DNA of 64,000 nucleotides from Holdemania massiliensis. GTDB lineage: Bacteria; Bacillota_I; Bacilli_A; Erysipelotrichales; Erysipelotrichaceae. The position numbers and the translations under genes were made by a program. This document shows, piece by piece, positions 1 through 8,713 of the stretch (positions are counted from its first letter, which is position 1; each line of letters starts with the position of its first letter). A model generated the notes under the pieces. That model was given only the letters and a program-made list of their open reading frames with translations, was not told the origin of the DNA and searched no databases. Location of the stretch: contig NZ_JAKNTK010000001.1 in assembly GCF_022440805.1 (NCBI RefSeq), forward strand, positions 4,095,811 through 4,159,810. The letters run 5' to 3'.

Positions 1-829
1 CGCCGTAAGAATTGGCCGACGCATTAACCCAAAGCATGCCCGTCCGCACCATGAGGGAACGGAAAACCTGCGGAATGCCCAGGCGAACCAGCACCTTCAA
101 AATCGGCATATCAATCTGGAAATAACGCAGTTTAAGTTCAAAATCAAAGTGTTCACGCTGAATCCACAGATAGAGGAATGCCGCCAAAAACGAACAAAGC
201 TGGGAAACAACCGTAGCGATGGCCGTTCCGGCAGCCCCCATGTGGAAAACGGCGACCAGCAGAATATCCAGAAAAATGTTGGCAGCCGCCGCTACCAGAA
301 TAAACAGCAGCGGCTTTTTGGATTCGCCCATGCCCCGCAGCACACCGCAAACCGCGTTATAGCCGAAGATAAACGGATACCCCAAAGCCGTGATGATCAT
401 GTACTGCGACGCCTGCGACAGCGCCACCTGCGGACAATTCAACAGCTGCAGAATCGGCTGACAGAACAAAATACCCAATCCCATTAACACTAGGGAACAG
501 ACAATCGTAAATGTCAGAAGCGTTCCGACCGTTTTTTTCATCTTATCTTCCATGCCGGATCCCGCCAGCTGAGCGATATAGATCTGTCCTGCTCCGGCAA
601 AGCCCATCGCGACCGGACTGACCAGATCCGCCATCTCGCCGCCGGTATTGACAGCGATGCTTCCAACATTGCCGACAAACTGACCGATGACCGATAAGTC
701 GACCATCGAATACAGCTGTTGGACAATATTCGTCAGAACAATCGGAATCGCAAAGATCAGCAGTGTGGTCAGGATTGGTCCCTCAGTCAGGTTCGTGCCG
801 ACCTGCCTGCGTTTTCCCGCGGCTTCCAT
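1..829 (-). CDS. MATE-family multidrug/metabolite exporter (3' end outside window)
   Basis: Start is the ATG at 829 preceded by a purine-rich AAAGGGGG site. The translation reads MEAAGKRRQVGTNLTEGP and continues through repeated hydrophobic helices with MATE signatures (VNTGGEMADLVSPVAMGFAGA, NAVCGVLRGMGES). At least 276 codons are inside the window and the C-terminal half is missing. MATE proteins are 12-TM cation-coupled antiporters in the cytoplasmic membrane. The gene lies 40 bp after the PTS IIA gene on the same strand, so it is probably the last gene of that PTS operon. Substrate is unknown. Family assignment is firm. Confidence 0.85.
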   Translation of the reverse strand, partial: MEAAGKRRQVGTNLTEGPILTTLLIFAIPIVLTNIVQQLYSMVDLSVIGQFVGNVGSIAVNTGGEMADLVSPVAMGFAGAGQIYIAQLAGSGMEDKMKKTVGTLLTFTIVCSLVLMGLGILFCQPILQLLNCPQVALSQASQYMIITALGYPFIFGYNAVCGVLRGMGESKKPLLFILVAAAANIFLDILLVAVFHMGAAGTAIATVVSQLCSFLAAFLYLWIQREHFDFELKLRYFQIDMPILKVLVRLGIPQVFRSLMVRTGMLWVNASANSYG

Positions 830-869
830 TTACCGGCTGCCCCCTTTTTTCAGGCCTTGAGAATCCAAC

Positions 870-1292
870 TTAGTCATCATCATCCGGTGAGGACTCCGAT
901 CCGGCTAACAACAGTGCTCCGGCATCCTGAATCGCCTGACGGCCATTTTCCACAATCGTCGCCGCATCCACATCTGTACTTTCCCGCATTCCCAACAGTT
1001 CCAAAATCATCGGCAGATTCATTCCGACGATCAAGCGGATTTTTTCACTGACGATTGTCAGAGCCTGATTGCAAGGTGTTCCGCCAAGCATATCGGCAAA
1101 GATCAGAACGCCGTCACCACGGTCGACTTCCGCAACTTTCTGCAGCAGCTGATCATGAAATTCCTGCGGTGAATGATTCTCACGCAGCGCACAGATTTCC
1201 AGCTGCGGTATCCGGGAACCAAATAACATCGACAAAGAGTCCACGATGCCCTCTGCCATTTTACCATGACTGATTAAAACCAGACCTACCAT
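870..1292 (-). CDS. PTS mannose-family IIA component
   Basis: This 140-aa cytoplasmic phosphocarrier belongs to the mannose/fructose/sorbose PTS family. The N-terminus MVGLVLISHGKMAEG carries the phospho-accepting histidine at residue 9, and FADMLGGTPCNQA is the conserved IIA core. An upstream in-frame start exists, but the ATG at 1292 directly follows a GGAGGAGG site and matches the usual family N-terminus, so I use it. HPr would phosphorylate H9, which passes the phosphate to IIB. It ends in an acidic tail (PDDDD). It is encoded after IIB-IIC-IID and a membrane protein, downstream of the usual place for IIA. Confidence 0.93.
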   Translation of the reverse strand: MVGLVLISHGKMAEGIVDSLSMLFGSRIPQLEICALRENHSPQEFHDQLLQKVAEVDRGDGVLIFADMLGGTPCNQALTIVSEKIRLIVGMNLPMILELLGMRESTDVDAATIVENGRQAIQDAGALLLAGSESSPDDDD

Positions 1293-1341
1293 TTTATTGC
1301 CTCCTCCTCTTGTGATGAGATTCCTTGTATAAAGGAAATCG

Positions 1342-1878
1342 TCATTCAACGATTTCCTGTTTCCCTTCTTGTTTTTTTGTTTGTTTCCGATTGACGGCAA
1401 GGGTCAGACGAAGCAGCCACTGCTTCATTCGCTCCTCATTTTCACCGAAAGCCTTCTCCGGGATCACCAGCTGGGTCTGATCTTCAAAAGCAACGATCAG
1501 AAAATCTTTCAGGATGAAATAATCCGCGAGCTTTTTTTCCGTGCCGTTGACTCTGAAGCAGCCTTCGTTTTCTTCAATTTGCAGCGCCTCCCAGTTCAGC
1601 TGGGAAGAAGCCAGTTTTCGTTTCGCTGCACTTCTGCATAAATTGCGGAAGAATCGCGGCGCCAGATAAAACAGCCAGAGTAAGGAAAAGGAAACGGCAA
1701 TCACCCAGGCCCCTATCGAATGTGTCCATTGAAAACCAATCATCAACGCGGCGCACAGCGCCGGGCCCCAAAGCAGGGCAATTCCCCGCGGCAGGCGTGT
1801 CTGATGCGAGGAGCTCAGCAAAGTTTCATAGTAGCGCAGTGCATCCTCAGGACTGAATTGATATTGCAGCTGAAGCAT
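1342..1878 (-). CDS. YcxB-like two-helix membrane protein
   Basis: A 178-aa protein. Its N-terminal soluble stretch (about 1-30, FSPEDALRYYETLLSS) is followed by two adjacent membrane helices (about 35-75). A C-terminal soluble domain ends in a lysine-rich tail. The arrangement, and the segment FILKDFLIVAFEDQTQLVIPEKAF, resemble the YcxB family, whose function is unknown. It sits between IID (19 bp gap) and IIA (49 bp gap) of a PTS operon, which is unusual. An accessory role in transport is only inference from position. Confidence 0.7.
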   Translation of the reverse strand: MLQLQYQFSPEDALRYYETLLSSSHQTRLPRGIALLWGPALCAALMIGFQWTHSIGAWVIAVSFSLLWLFYLAPRFFRNLCRSAAKRKLASSQLNWEALQIEENEGCFRVNGTEKKLADYFILKDFLIVAFEDQTQLVIPEKAFGENEERMKQWLLRLTLAVNRKQTKKQEGKQEIVE

Positions 1879-1897
1879 AACCGTTCCCTCCTCTTTC

Positions 1898-2740
1898 TTA
1901 AGCCAGAATCGTTGTCATGTAACCGATAATCGCAACTGGGATCATCCACAACATGATCTTCGTTGCCGACCATTTCTTTTCTTTTACCAAATAGTACACG
2001 ATGAAGCAGATGACCAGGGTCAAAATCTTCGGAAAGAAGGCGTCCAGAACATCGGTTTGGATGTTGATGCTGGTCTGACCGAAGGAAGCGACCAGTCCGG
2101 TCTTGACATTCATGATGCCTGCCAGAACACCGCCGATCACCGTGATGCCCAAGGCTTCAAAGGCCGGAATAACCCGTTCCTTCATATTCGAGCTGACTAA
2201 CGTTTCCGCACCGATGATTCCGTATTTATAACCCGTCTTGAATAAGGTTAAGCACAGAATCGCATTGATGACCGTATAGGCGGCAAATAAGAACAGCGCA
2301 CCTAAGATGGAACCTTCCGTACTTAAGCCGATCGCAATGGAAATCAGGATCGGCGTGATCAGAGCCTGAATCAGCGAATCGCCCAAACCTGCCAGCGGTC
2401 CGGCCAGCGCCTGCTTAATCGACTGGATCAGTTCGTTGGTGATCGTGTCGTCATGGGCTCGTTCAACTTCCATACCCAGAACAATTCCATAAATGACCGC
2501 GCCCAGACCCTGCTGCGTGTTGAAGAAAACTTCATGGTTGCGGCACAGTTCCTTCTGCTTTTCCACATCTTCCGGATAAATTTCATCCGCGACGCGTGCC
2601 AGCATACAAACCATCGAGCAGCCTAACATCCGTTCCCGCGTAAAGTTCATCGGGATTGACCAGTTGTAAGCCCAGAAGGCTTTGTTGACAAATTTCTTAT
2701 CGCTCTTTAACGCCTGAAGGCGTTCTGTGTTCTGTGTCAT
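1898..2740 (-). CDS. PTS mannose-family IID component
   Basis: This 280-aa protein is the IID membrane subunit, which forms the sugar channel with IIC. The soluble N-terminal region contains the family motif FNTQQGLGAVIYGIVLGMEVERA. The glycine-rich segment GPLAGLGDSLIQALITPIL is typical of IID, followed by C-terminal membrane helices. Its ATG overlaps the IIC stop by one base (TGATG), so translation is probably coupled. Sugar specificity cannot be read from the sequence. Confidence 0.95.
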   Translation of the reverse strand: MTQNTERLQALKSDKKFVNKAFWAYNWSIPMNFTRERMLGCSMVCMLARVADEIYPEDVEKQKELCRNHEVFFNTQQGLGAVIYGIVLGMEVERAHDDTITNELIQSIKQALAGPLAGLGDSLIQALITPILISIAIGLSTEGSILGALFLFAAYTVINAILCLTLFKTGYKYGIIGAETLVSSNMKERVIPAFEALGITVIGGVLAGIMNVKTGLVASFGQTSINIQTDVLDAFFPKILTLVICFIVYYLVKEKKWSATKIMLWMIPVAIIGYMTTILA

Positions 2741-3528
2741 CAGTCGTCATCCTCCTCAACGCCGGCCGCAGCCATCTTTTTATCCGGAGTGAACTGGAAA
2801 ATCAGATAAGCAATAACGCAGCCCACAACCGTAATTGAAATTGTATCCCAGCCCAAAGCCGCGGCCAGGACAAAGCCGAACAGGAAATAAATCCACTGGA
2901 ACGGTGAATGAATCAAGGTAACCATCAGGATCATAAAGCCGATTGCCGGAAGCAGACCTGTAAAGGTTGAAGTGATCGCATTGATCTGCGGCGGCAGTGC
3001 ACTGACAATACTGCTGATGACGGCCGATCCGGCTAAACAGAATACTGGAACAATGACCAGACAGGAAACCAATGTCCAGATGTGTCCCGCAGCCGGGAAC
3101 CACCAGGCTTGTTTAATTTTCCCCTTTTCAATCAAGGCGTCCTGACGGTGCAGGAAGCCGACTTTCACCAGGTTGCCCACGGTATCCAGAATGTTCTGAA
3201 CAGCCGCAAAAGCCAAAGCAATCGTCAGACATTCTGCCGCATCGCCGCCCGAAACCAAGGTCAGCGGCAAAGCAAACCAGAGCGCAATATTGATTTTGGG
3301 CAAGGTTGCGACCCCGCCGATCGACATCTGACCGATATAGGCCGCCTGAATGACGCAGCCGATGATCATCGCGTTTTTCATGTCCCCCATGATCATGCCG
3401 ATGATCAGACAGTGGATCAGCGGCTTGCTCATGATATTCATGCTCAGCCAGCCCAGCGGGAACATCCCGGTTGAAACCAGGAAGCAGAAGAGTCCAAGCA
3501 GAATCGCTTGAAGAATGGTGATTTGCAT
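2740..3528 (-). CDS. PTS mannose-family IIC component
   Basis: A 262-aa polytopic membrane protein of the EII-Sor/Man IIC family. Repeated hydrophobic helices and the motifs MIIGCVIQAAYIGQMSIGG and GDAAECLTIALAFAAVQ identify it. It is the sugar-translocating subunit and partners with IID, to which it is translationally coupled. A 39-bp gap separates it from IIB upstream. Length matches the family (about 260 aa). Confidence 0.95.
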   Translation of the reverse strand: MQITILQAILLGLFCFLVSTGMFPLGWLSMNIMSKPLIHCLIIGMIMGDMKNAMIIGCVIQAAYIGQMSIGGVATLPKINIALWFALPLTLVSGGDAAECLTIALAFAAVQNILDTVGNLVKVGFLHRQDALIEKGKIKQAWWFPAAGHIWTLVSCLVIVPVFCLAGSAVISSIVSALPPQINAITSTFTGLLPAIGFMILMVTLIHSPFQWIYFLFGFVLAAALGWDTISITVVGCVIAYLIFQFTPDKKMAAAGVEEDDD

Positions 3529-3567
3529 CGTATTTTCTCCCCTTTCTCTTATATTGAAATAAAATAC

Positions 3568-4056
3568 TTAATGCTGATCTTTAATGTCCTTGAAATACAG
3601 CTCCGGCTGGCCGTCGCCCGGGAACTGCTGAAACTGAATCGAAATCCCCAATTGATCCAGTTCTTTTAATGCGGCAAGCTCTTCTTCATTAATCCAAATA
3701 TCCCGGCGTACCCAGAAGCCATCCTTTTCCTTAGGAATGTTGGCGACATTGACAGTTTTCATCAGATCCGGAATCGCCTGGTAGATTTTTAACAAGGTTG
3801 ATGGCCGGCGGGTGATGATCAGCGTGCGTTTTTCATTGATCATGCATTTGCGAATTGGCGTTAAGGCATCGTCAAACGTATGAACAGTTACTTTCACGCC
3901 CTGCGGCGCAGCCATTTCAAAAATACGTTTTAACATCGGATTGGTCGCTGTGGCATCATCCACACCGATCACCCGCGTGATTTTGTTGAGCGGAATAATT
4001 TTAGTTTGACATTGACCGTGAATCAGACGGTCATCGCAGCGAATAAAAACAATCAT
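3568..4056 (-). CDS. PTS mannose-family IIB component
   Basis: A 162-aa cytoplasmic phosphotransfer protein. The N-terminus MIVFIRCDDRLIHGQ holds the phospho-histidine at residue 13. I choose the ATG at 4056 rather than 4098, because it follows an AGAGGTG site and aligns with IIB proteins. It is the first gene of the operon IIB-IIC-IID-YcxB-IIA-MATE. A promoter with a cre-like box lies about 70 bp upstream. It passes phosphate from IIA to the incoming sugar. Confidence 0.94.
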   Translation of the reverse strand: MIVFIRCDDRLIHGQCQTKIIPLNKITRVIGVDDATATNPMLKRIFEMAAPQGVKVTVHTFDDALTPIRKCMINEKRTLIITRRPSTLLKIYQAIPDLMKTVNVANIPKEKDGFWVRRDIWINEEELAALKELDQLGISIQFQQFPGDGQPELYFKDIKDQH

Positions 4057-4124
4057 ACAGTACACCTCTTTCTGACGAACTTGGCTGAAGCCAGGCATTC
4101 AAGCTTTCCCCTGAATCTATGTTT

Positions 4125-4153
4125 ATTGTAAAGGAATTGGAAGCGGTTTCTTA
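4125..4153 (-). promoter_or_regulatory. Promoter of first PTS operon with cre-like box
   Basis: On the minus strand a TACAAT -10 (4125-4130) lies upstream of IIB. The -35 is poor (TAAGAA, 4148-4153). A cre-like sequence AGAAACCGCTTCCA (4138-4151) overlaps the spacer; I count two mismatches to the CcpA consensus TGWAANCGNTNWCA. A box within the core promoter would give carbon catabolite repression. The weak -35 suggests activator dependence. Confidence 0.5.
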
Positions 4154-4210
4154 TTCAGGTTTTAATCTTTAATCAGCTATTTTTTGATCTGTCAAAGGCA
4201 GCATAAAGAT

Positions 4211-4232
4211 GTATTCCGCAAATAGGGAATAC
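4211..4232. promoter_or_regulatory. Inverted repeat upstream of first PTS operon
   Basis: GTATTCC (4211-4217) and GGAATAC (4226-4232) form a perfect 7-bp inverted repeat with an 8-base spacer. It sits about 80 bp upstream of the predicted -10 of the PTS operon, where an activator could bind. The PRD regulator encoded at 5102 is the obvious candidate, but this is inference. Confidence 0.35.
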
Positions 4233-4345
4233 GAGTTTTTGTTTTTAAAAGCAATCAGAAATCGTTTTAAAATTCAATGACTATGGCACTTTAGGCTGGC
4301 GCTTCTCAATCTGCTTTCCCATTCTCCGTTATTCGAAAAGCGGAA

Positions 4346-5032
4346 TCATTCCATCGCTTCCTTTTCATTTGACAACAGACTGAGATCCTTCAACGCCGCT
4401 TCCACGGCATAAACCAGCGGCGTTCCCTGAAGCAGACGGCGCGCTTGAGTTAACGTCTGAATCGCCTTCTGCGGCTGATCATCCAAATAATAGGCTTTCG
4501 CTAACGACATCATCTGCTTTCCGCGGGCTGTCCCTTCTGACTGAGAAACCTTGTCCTCCAGAAGGGAAACCACCGAACGGTCAAACTGACAGATCAGTTT
4601 TTGATTAATCGCATTTTCCTCATGCAGTGCCTGAACTAAATCCCGAACTGATTCTTCTTCAATGGCTTCCAGTTCCCGCTGGACAACTGTGAACAATCGG
4701 GCGTCGCGATCCTGTGCAGCAATCTGACTGCACAGCTGCAGATAGGCTATTTTCTGCGGAAGGTTCAAGTGATCCGGTCGGATAGCCGGCAATATTTTTC
4801 TTACCTTTTCCAGATCATCGGCACTCATTTGATCTGTAGCCCGCAGCAAAAGCACCAGATTGGGATTCAAAAAGATCAATGCGGTCCGCCTATAAATCAG
4901 TTTTCGATAGGCTTGATAATCTTTGCCGATCAAAGCCTGTTCCAGTTGGGCATTCCAACTTTTCTTTATTTTAGCCGATCCCCAAATACCACTTAGGATC
5001 AAAAAAGCGGACAATACGAGCGAGACTGTCAT
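4346..5032 (-). CDS. Uncharacterised membrane-anchored helical protein
   Basis: A 228-aa protein with one N-terminal membrane helix (about residues 1-20), then a soluble alpha-helical, TPR-like region with the repeat-like stretch AKAYYLDDQPQKAIQTL near the C-terminus. The start is set by GGAGGG six bases before the ATG at 5032; the in-frame TTG at 5035 is too close. It is divergent from the PTS regulator, so the two share a 70-bp intergenic region. No family recognised. A similar plan (N-terminal helix plus helical domain) occurs at 41782-42579, but I see no clear sequence identity. Confidence 0.65.
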   Translation of the reverse strand: MTVSLVLSAFLILSGIWGSAKIKKSWNAQLEQALIGKDYQAYRKLIYRRTALIFLNPNLVLLLRATDQMSADDLEKVRKILPAIRPDHLNLPQKIAYLQLCSQIAAQDRDARLFTVVQRELEAIEEESVRDLVQALHEENAINQKLICQFDRSVVSLLEDKVSQSEGTARGKQMMSLAKAYYLDDQPQKAIQTLTQARRLLQGTPLVYAVEAALKDLSLLSNEKEAME

Positions 5033-5074
5033 CAATTACCCTCCCTTAATCATGCAAGATTCCTGAAAATCCTT

Positions 5075-5080
5075 TATAAT
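5075..5080 (+). promoter_or_regulatory. -10 element of the PTS regulator gene
   Basis: TATAAT at 5075-5080 is followed by an AGGAGA ribosome binding site at 5089-5094 and the ATG at 5102, giving a leader of only about 15 bases. No good -35 lies 17 bases upstream. Confidence 0.5.
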
Positions 5081-5101
5081 GGAGTTCAGGAGAAAGAAAA
5101 T

Positions 5102-7042
5102 ATGCTTAACGAACTGGGAAAAACGCTTTTGCAGCAAATTGCTGCCTGTCACGATTACATCAGCAGCGAAGAATTGAGCAAGATCTGCAATGTTTCCATC
5201 AATACCATTCGCAAAGAAATCGATCTGATTAACGACTACCTTGAGGATCATGGCTGTTTCATCGACACCAAAATCGCTTCCGGTTATTTTTTAACCCTGG
5301 ACAAGCCGGAACAGGCCAAACCGTTTCTGACGCAGATTCTCAAAGAATTCCGTCAATTCCGATATCTGAACTATTCCGAGTTTTCAACGGCGTACACCAT
5401 TGCAATGAAGCTTTTGACAGCCGCTTCCTACACCTCGATCGATTCCCTGGTCAACAGTCTGTATTGTTCCAAGAGTACCGTTCTGCGTACCCTCGATCAG
5501 ACTCAGCTGATTTTTGACCAGTTTCATCTGGAATTGAAAAACAAACGAAATTACGGTCTGTATCTGGAAGGCGATGAATGGTCAAAGCGAATCTGTCTGA
5601 TTTTCATGCATAAAGTCTTTGTTCACGAAAATCCGCAGCGGGTGCGTTCCGGAATTTTCAACGCGCTGTTTCTCAATCATACCGACTATCCAAATCTTGT
5701 CCGCGACTGTGTGCTGAAAGTCTTCCGATCTCAAACTGAGGTTGCGGTGCCGAACATTCATTTCATTAAAATCGCGCAGTACATTCTCTTGGCAAAAACC
5801 CGTTCCGCCTATGCTGAACAGCTGCAGCTGAGCGAAGCTCAGAAGAAGCTGCTGCCTTTGCCGGTCTATGCGATTGCCCGACGGATTTACGCCAGCCTGC
5901 CAGCTTACTTTCAGGAAGGGGCCACTGAAACCGATATTCTGTCCCTGGCTTCCCTGATCGCCTGCTGCATGACGCTGAAGCATCCCTCACAAATTCCGGC
6001 AGAAGCACTGGAACAAATTAAGGGGGAAGTCAGCGAAGTCGTGGCCTTTATCGGAAAATATTATGACCTTCAACATATTTTTGACGAACGTTTCTATCAG
6101 GATTTTGCCTGTTATCTCTATGGACTGAATCTGAAAAAAGAATTCAATTTCGCTTCCGATGCGGAGAAGCTGCCGGAATCGACCCGTATTGGTTTGATCT
6201 CCGCAGATATCAGCTCGCTGTTTGCCCTTTATTACAAGGTAAAGCATGGTCTGTACCTGCGGGAAGTCGATCTGGTTGACGCTTACTATATCTTCAATTC
6301 AGCCTTGTTTAAGAATAATACTTATTATAATAAGATGAAGTTTGCGGTCGTATCCCGACATGGCCGATATTACAGTGAAAATCTGGCGGATCGGATGCGG
6401 GTTCAGTACAGCCGTTATATTCAGTCAATTGAGGTGCTGGAATATACCGAGATTTTTGAGCAGGATCTCAATCAATACGATGCGGTCATTACGGATATCA
6501 ACCGGAAGATTCTGCCGAAGACGTACACCGGAGCTTATATTGACAGCCGACTGCGTTCTCTGCCTGCTGCCTCCAATTCGATGTCTGCCTTCCTGATTCA
6601 ACGTTTTAATGCCAAAGCCAAGCGAATCTTCCGGGAAAAGAATTTCCACAAAGGCAATTTCACAACGCCAATGCAGGTCTATGACGCAATTTACCAATTG
6701 TATGAAAATGAAATTGGCGATCACGAACATTTCATCCATGATTTAAAGATGCGCAACAGCTTCATCAGCTATGAAAAGCAAAAGAATATCGTTTTGATTA
6801 CACCCCTGGCCTTGCGTTTATCTCATCCGGTGTTTGAGGTCTTTATCAATCGGAAGCCGATGCTGTGGGAACATGCCAAAGCCAGCGTCTTCATTTTTTA
6901 CCAACAGGGCGACGGCAGTCAGGAAAATGTCCAGATCATCTCGTATTTGCTGAAACAATTTATTCATCAGAACGAACTGTTTATCAATACGCTGGCAGAT
7001 CGATCCTACAAAGATATCATTTCCATTTTCCAAGTGCTTTAA
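5102..7042 (+). CDS. PRD/BglG-MtlR-type PTS transcriptional regulator
   Basis: A 646-aa regulator. Residues 1-65 form a winged HTH (SSEELSKICNVSINTIRKEI). A second HTH of the Mga/BglG type lies near 115-150 (SIDSLVNSLYCSKSTVLRTL). PTS-regulation-domain-like helices follow to about residue 400. An EIIB-like domain (about 415-470, FAVVSRHGRYYSENLADRM) lacks the usual phospho-cysteine, and a C-terminal EIIA-like domain ends the protein. It is the only regulator between the two PTS operons and is convergent with the second. It probably activates one or both in response to PTS phosphorylation. The degenerate EIIB site suggests altered sensing. Confidence 0.85.
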   Translation: MLNELGKTLLQQIAACHDYISSEELSKICNVSINTIRKEIDLINDYLEDHGCFIDTKIASGYFLTLDKPEQAKPFLTQILKEFRQFRYLNYSEFSTAYTIAMKLLTAASYTSIDSLVNSLYCSKSTVLRTLDQTQLIFDQFHLELKNKRNYGLYLEGDEWSKRICLIFMHKVFVHENPQRVRSGIFNALFLNHTDYPNLVRDCVLKVFRSQTEVAVPNIHFIKIAQYILLAKTRSAYAEQLQLSEAQKKLLPLPVYAIARRIYASLPAYFQEGATETDILSLASLIACCMTLKHPSQIPAEALEQIKGEVSEVVAFIGKYYDLQHIFDERFYQDFACYLYGLNLKKEFNFASDAEKLPESTRIGLISADISSLFALYYKVKHGLYLREVDLVDAYYIFNSALFKNNTYYNKMKFAVVSRHGRYYSENLADRMRVQYSRYIQSIEVLEYTEIFEQDLNQYDAVITDINRKILPKTYTGAYIDSRLRSLPAASNSMSAFLIQRFNAKAKRIFREKNFHKGNFTTPMQVYDAIYQLYENEIGDHEHFIHDLKMRNSFISYEKQKNIVLITPLALRLSHPVFEVFINRKPMLWEHAKASVFIFYQQGDGSQENVQIISYLLKQFIHQNELFINTLADRSYKDIISIFQVL

Positions 7043-7043
7043 G

Positions 7044-7076
7044 AAAAAGGGCTGTTACGCAGGAATGCGCAGCAGC
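7044..7076 (-). terminator. Intrinsic terminator between regulator and second PTS operon
   Basis: GGCTG (7050-7054) pairs with CAGCC (7072-7076), with an inner CGCA/TGCG stem. On the minus strand a T5 tract follows, so it mainly ends the PTS operon; it may also slow the convergent plus-strand regulator transcript. Confidence 0.6.
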
Positions 7077-7083
7077 CTTGAGT

Positions 7084-7908
7084 TTAGAGAATTCCGAAGA
7101 AAGCCAGGACAATACAGCCGCCCATGATCAAGAAGATCAGCTTGGTCGGTGACCAGCCCTTCTGAACCCGCGAGAAGCTCCAGCCCCACAATAACAGTGA
7201 CAACAGACCCGGCATGATCGAATCGAGCATGCCCTGGAAATCAATCGCTGCTCCGCCGATCACCGGCTGCAACGCAATCTTAATCGAAACGTTCTGGGCA
7301 ATCAGCGCACCGACCATAATCGCGCCGAGGATACCCGCGGCTTCGGTAATCAGCGGAACGATGCCGCGTTCAAATGCTTCGGTGATCAGGCTGGTACCAT
7401 AGCGGTAACCGGCTGTTAAGAAAATATATTTATAGACCAGAAGCAGTCCGCCATACAACAGCACGAACAGAATGACGCCCAGCAGACTGCCGTTGGCTGA
7501 CAAACCAATGCACAAACCGGCGATGATGACGCGGTAGCAGTTGAAGAAGAAGCTGTCGCCGATTCCGGCTGTCGGCCCCATCAAAGAAGCTTTCAGTGTG
7601 GAAATCGTTTCTGTGATATCCTCTTCGGGATGTTCTGCCTGTTGTTTTTCCATGGCCAGAGCAATGCCGACCAATAAGCCTAAGAAAACCTGATGAGTAT
7701 TAAAGAATTCTCCGGCATGGCGGTAGAAGGCTTTTTTGCGGTCTTCCGGATCGTCATAGAACATTTCCAGTCCTGGATACATGGCCATCGCAAAGCATTT
7801 GGACTGCTGGGAAACCTTACTGCTGGCCATGTTGGTGCCTAGGGAGAAGTAGAACGATTTATTCAGCATTTTTCTTTCTTCCGGAGTCAGCTTCGGTGCC
7901 TTATTCAT
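7084..7908 (-). CDS. PTS mannose-family IID component (second system)
   Basis: A 274-aa IID subunit with FFNTHQVFLGLLVGIALAME, the glycine-rich GPTAGIGDSFFFN segment and C-terminal membrane helices. Two ATGs are available. The one at 7908 has GGGG nine bases upstream, whereas the one at 7917 is adjacent to it, so 7908 is preferred. The gene overlaps the IIC 3' end by eight bases, indicating translational coupling. It is clearly diverged from the IID at 1898-2740. Confidence 0.94.
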   Translation of the reverse strand: MNKAPKLTPEERKMLNKSFYFSLGTNMASSKVSQQSKCFAMAMYPGLEMFYDDPEDRKKAFYRHAGEFFNTHQVFLGLLVGIALAMEKQQAEHPEEDITETISTLKASLMGPTAGIGDSFFFNCYRVIIAGLCIGLSANGSLLGVILFVLLYGGLLLVYKYIFLTAGYRYGTSLITEAFERGIVPLITEAAGILGAIMVGALIAQNVSIKIALQPVIGGAAIDFQGMLDSIMPGLLSLLLWGWSFSRVQKGWSPTKLIFLIMGGCIVLAFFGIL

Positions 7909-8695
7909 AGAAATCATCCCCTTCCTGAGCCTGCGTGCCGATGGCGGATGCCGATCGGCTCTGCGCTAACTTATAACTGTTCTGGAAATGCGCGAAAGCA
8001 ATAACAATGCCGATCAGAGCCAATGGCAAAGTCCCCAATGCCAGGTATTTAACCGCAACAAAGCCAAGAATGACATACATTACAGTTGTTGCGCCATTCC
8101 AGATCGCCTGCGTTGTTAAGCATAAGCCGACAACGACCAGCATGTTGGCGGAAGCATTCAAACCGTTGATGATGAAAGCCGGACAAATTGAGATGAAACC
8201 CTGAAGTCCTGCTTCGCCGCCCAAAGCGACTAAGAAGACGACAATCGTATTCAGCAGCTGGGAAACAAAGATGACCTGCAGCCACATTGCGATACGGAAT
8301 TTTCTAACATTGCCGGTTTCCGCAATTTTCATAAACCACGGATGCAGTGCCAGAGCGATGGCCTGTGTAAATGGCTTGACCGCATTGATCAGCGTCCCGA
8401 CGGTTACCGCTAAGGCTAAGCCGACGCCCTGGTCAGCACCAGAAAGAACAACGAAGCCGACAGCCAGGACGGAAGCGGCCTGATAATTGGACGGCGCTTC
8501 ACCGCCAATCGCGGAAACTCCCATATAAACAGCTTCCAGTTCGGCGCCGATGATGACGCCGGTCGTGATATCCCCGCACATTAAACCGGTTAATGTACAT
8601 AAAACTAACGGACGGGTAAACGTCTGCCATCCCAGCCAGTTGTCCGCAACCTGCCACAACAGATAAGCAAACGCAATCAATAATGCGTTGGTCAT
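7901..8695 (-). CDS. PTS mannose-family IIC component (second system)
   Basis: A 264-aa polytopic membrane protein of the IIC Sor/Man family. It shows the motif VIIGAELEAVYMGVSAIGG, followed by alternating helices, and ends in a short acidic tail (EGDDFYE). It forms the translocation unit with IID, which it overlaps. It lies 18 bp after IIB. Confidence 0.95.
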   Translation of the reverse strand: MTNALLIAFAYLLWQVADNWLGWQTFTRPLVLCTLTGLMCGDITTGVIIGAELEAVYMGVSAIGGEAPSNYQAASVLAVGFVVLSGADQGVGLALAVTVGTLINAVKPFTQAIALALHPWFMKIAETGNVRKFRIAMWLQVIFVSQLLNTIVVFLVALGGEAGLQGFISICPAFIINGLNASANMLVVVGLCLTTQAIWNGATTVMYVILGFVAVKYLALGTLPLALIGIVIAFAHFQNSYKLAQSRSASAIGTQAQEGDDFYE

Positions 8696-8713
8696 GAGAA
8701 ACCCCCTCTTTCT

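Noticed and set aside
4057..4345. Sigma-54 (-24/-12) promoter for the first mannose-type PTS operon
   Set aside because: LevR-type operons often use it, but I found no GG-N10-GC pattern at useful spacing before either operon; sigma-A-like -10 boxes with cre sites are present instead.
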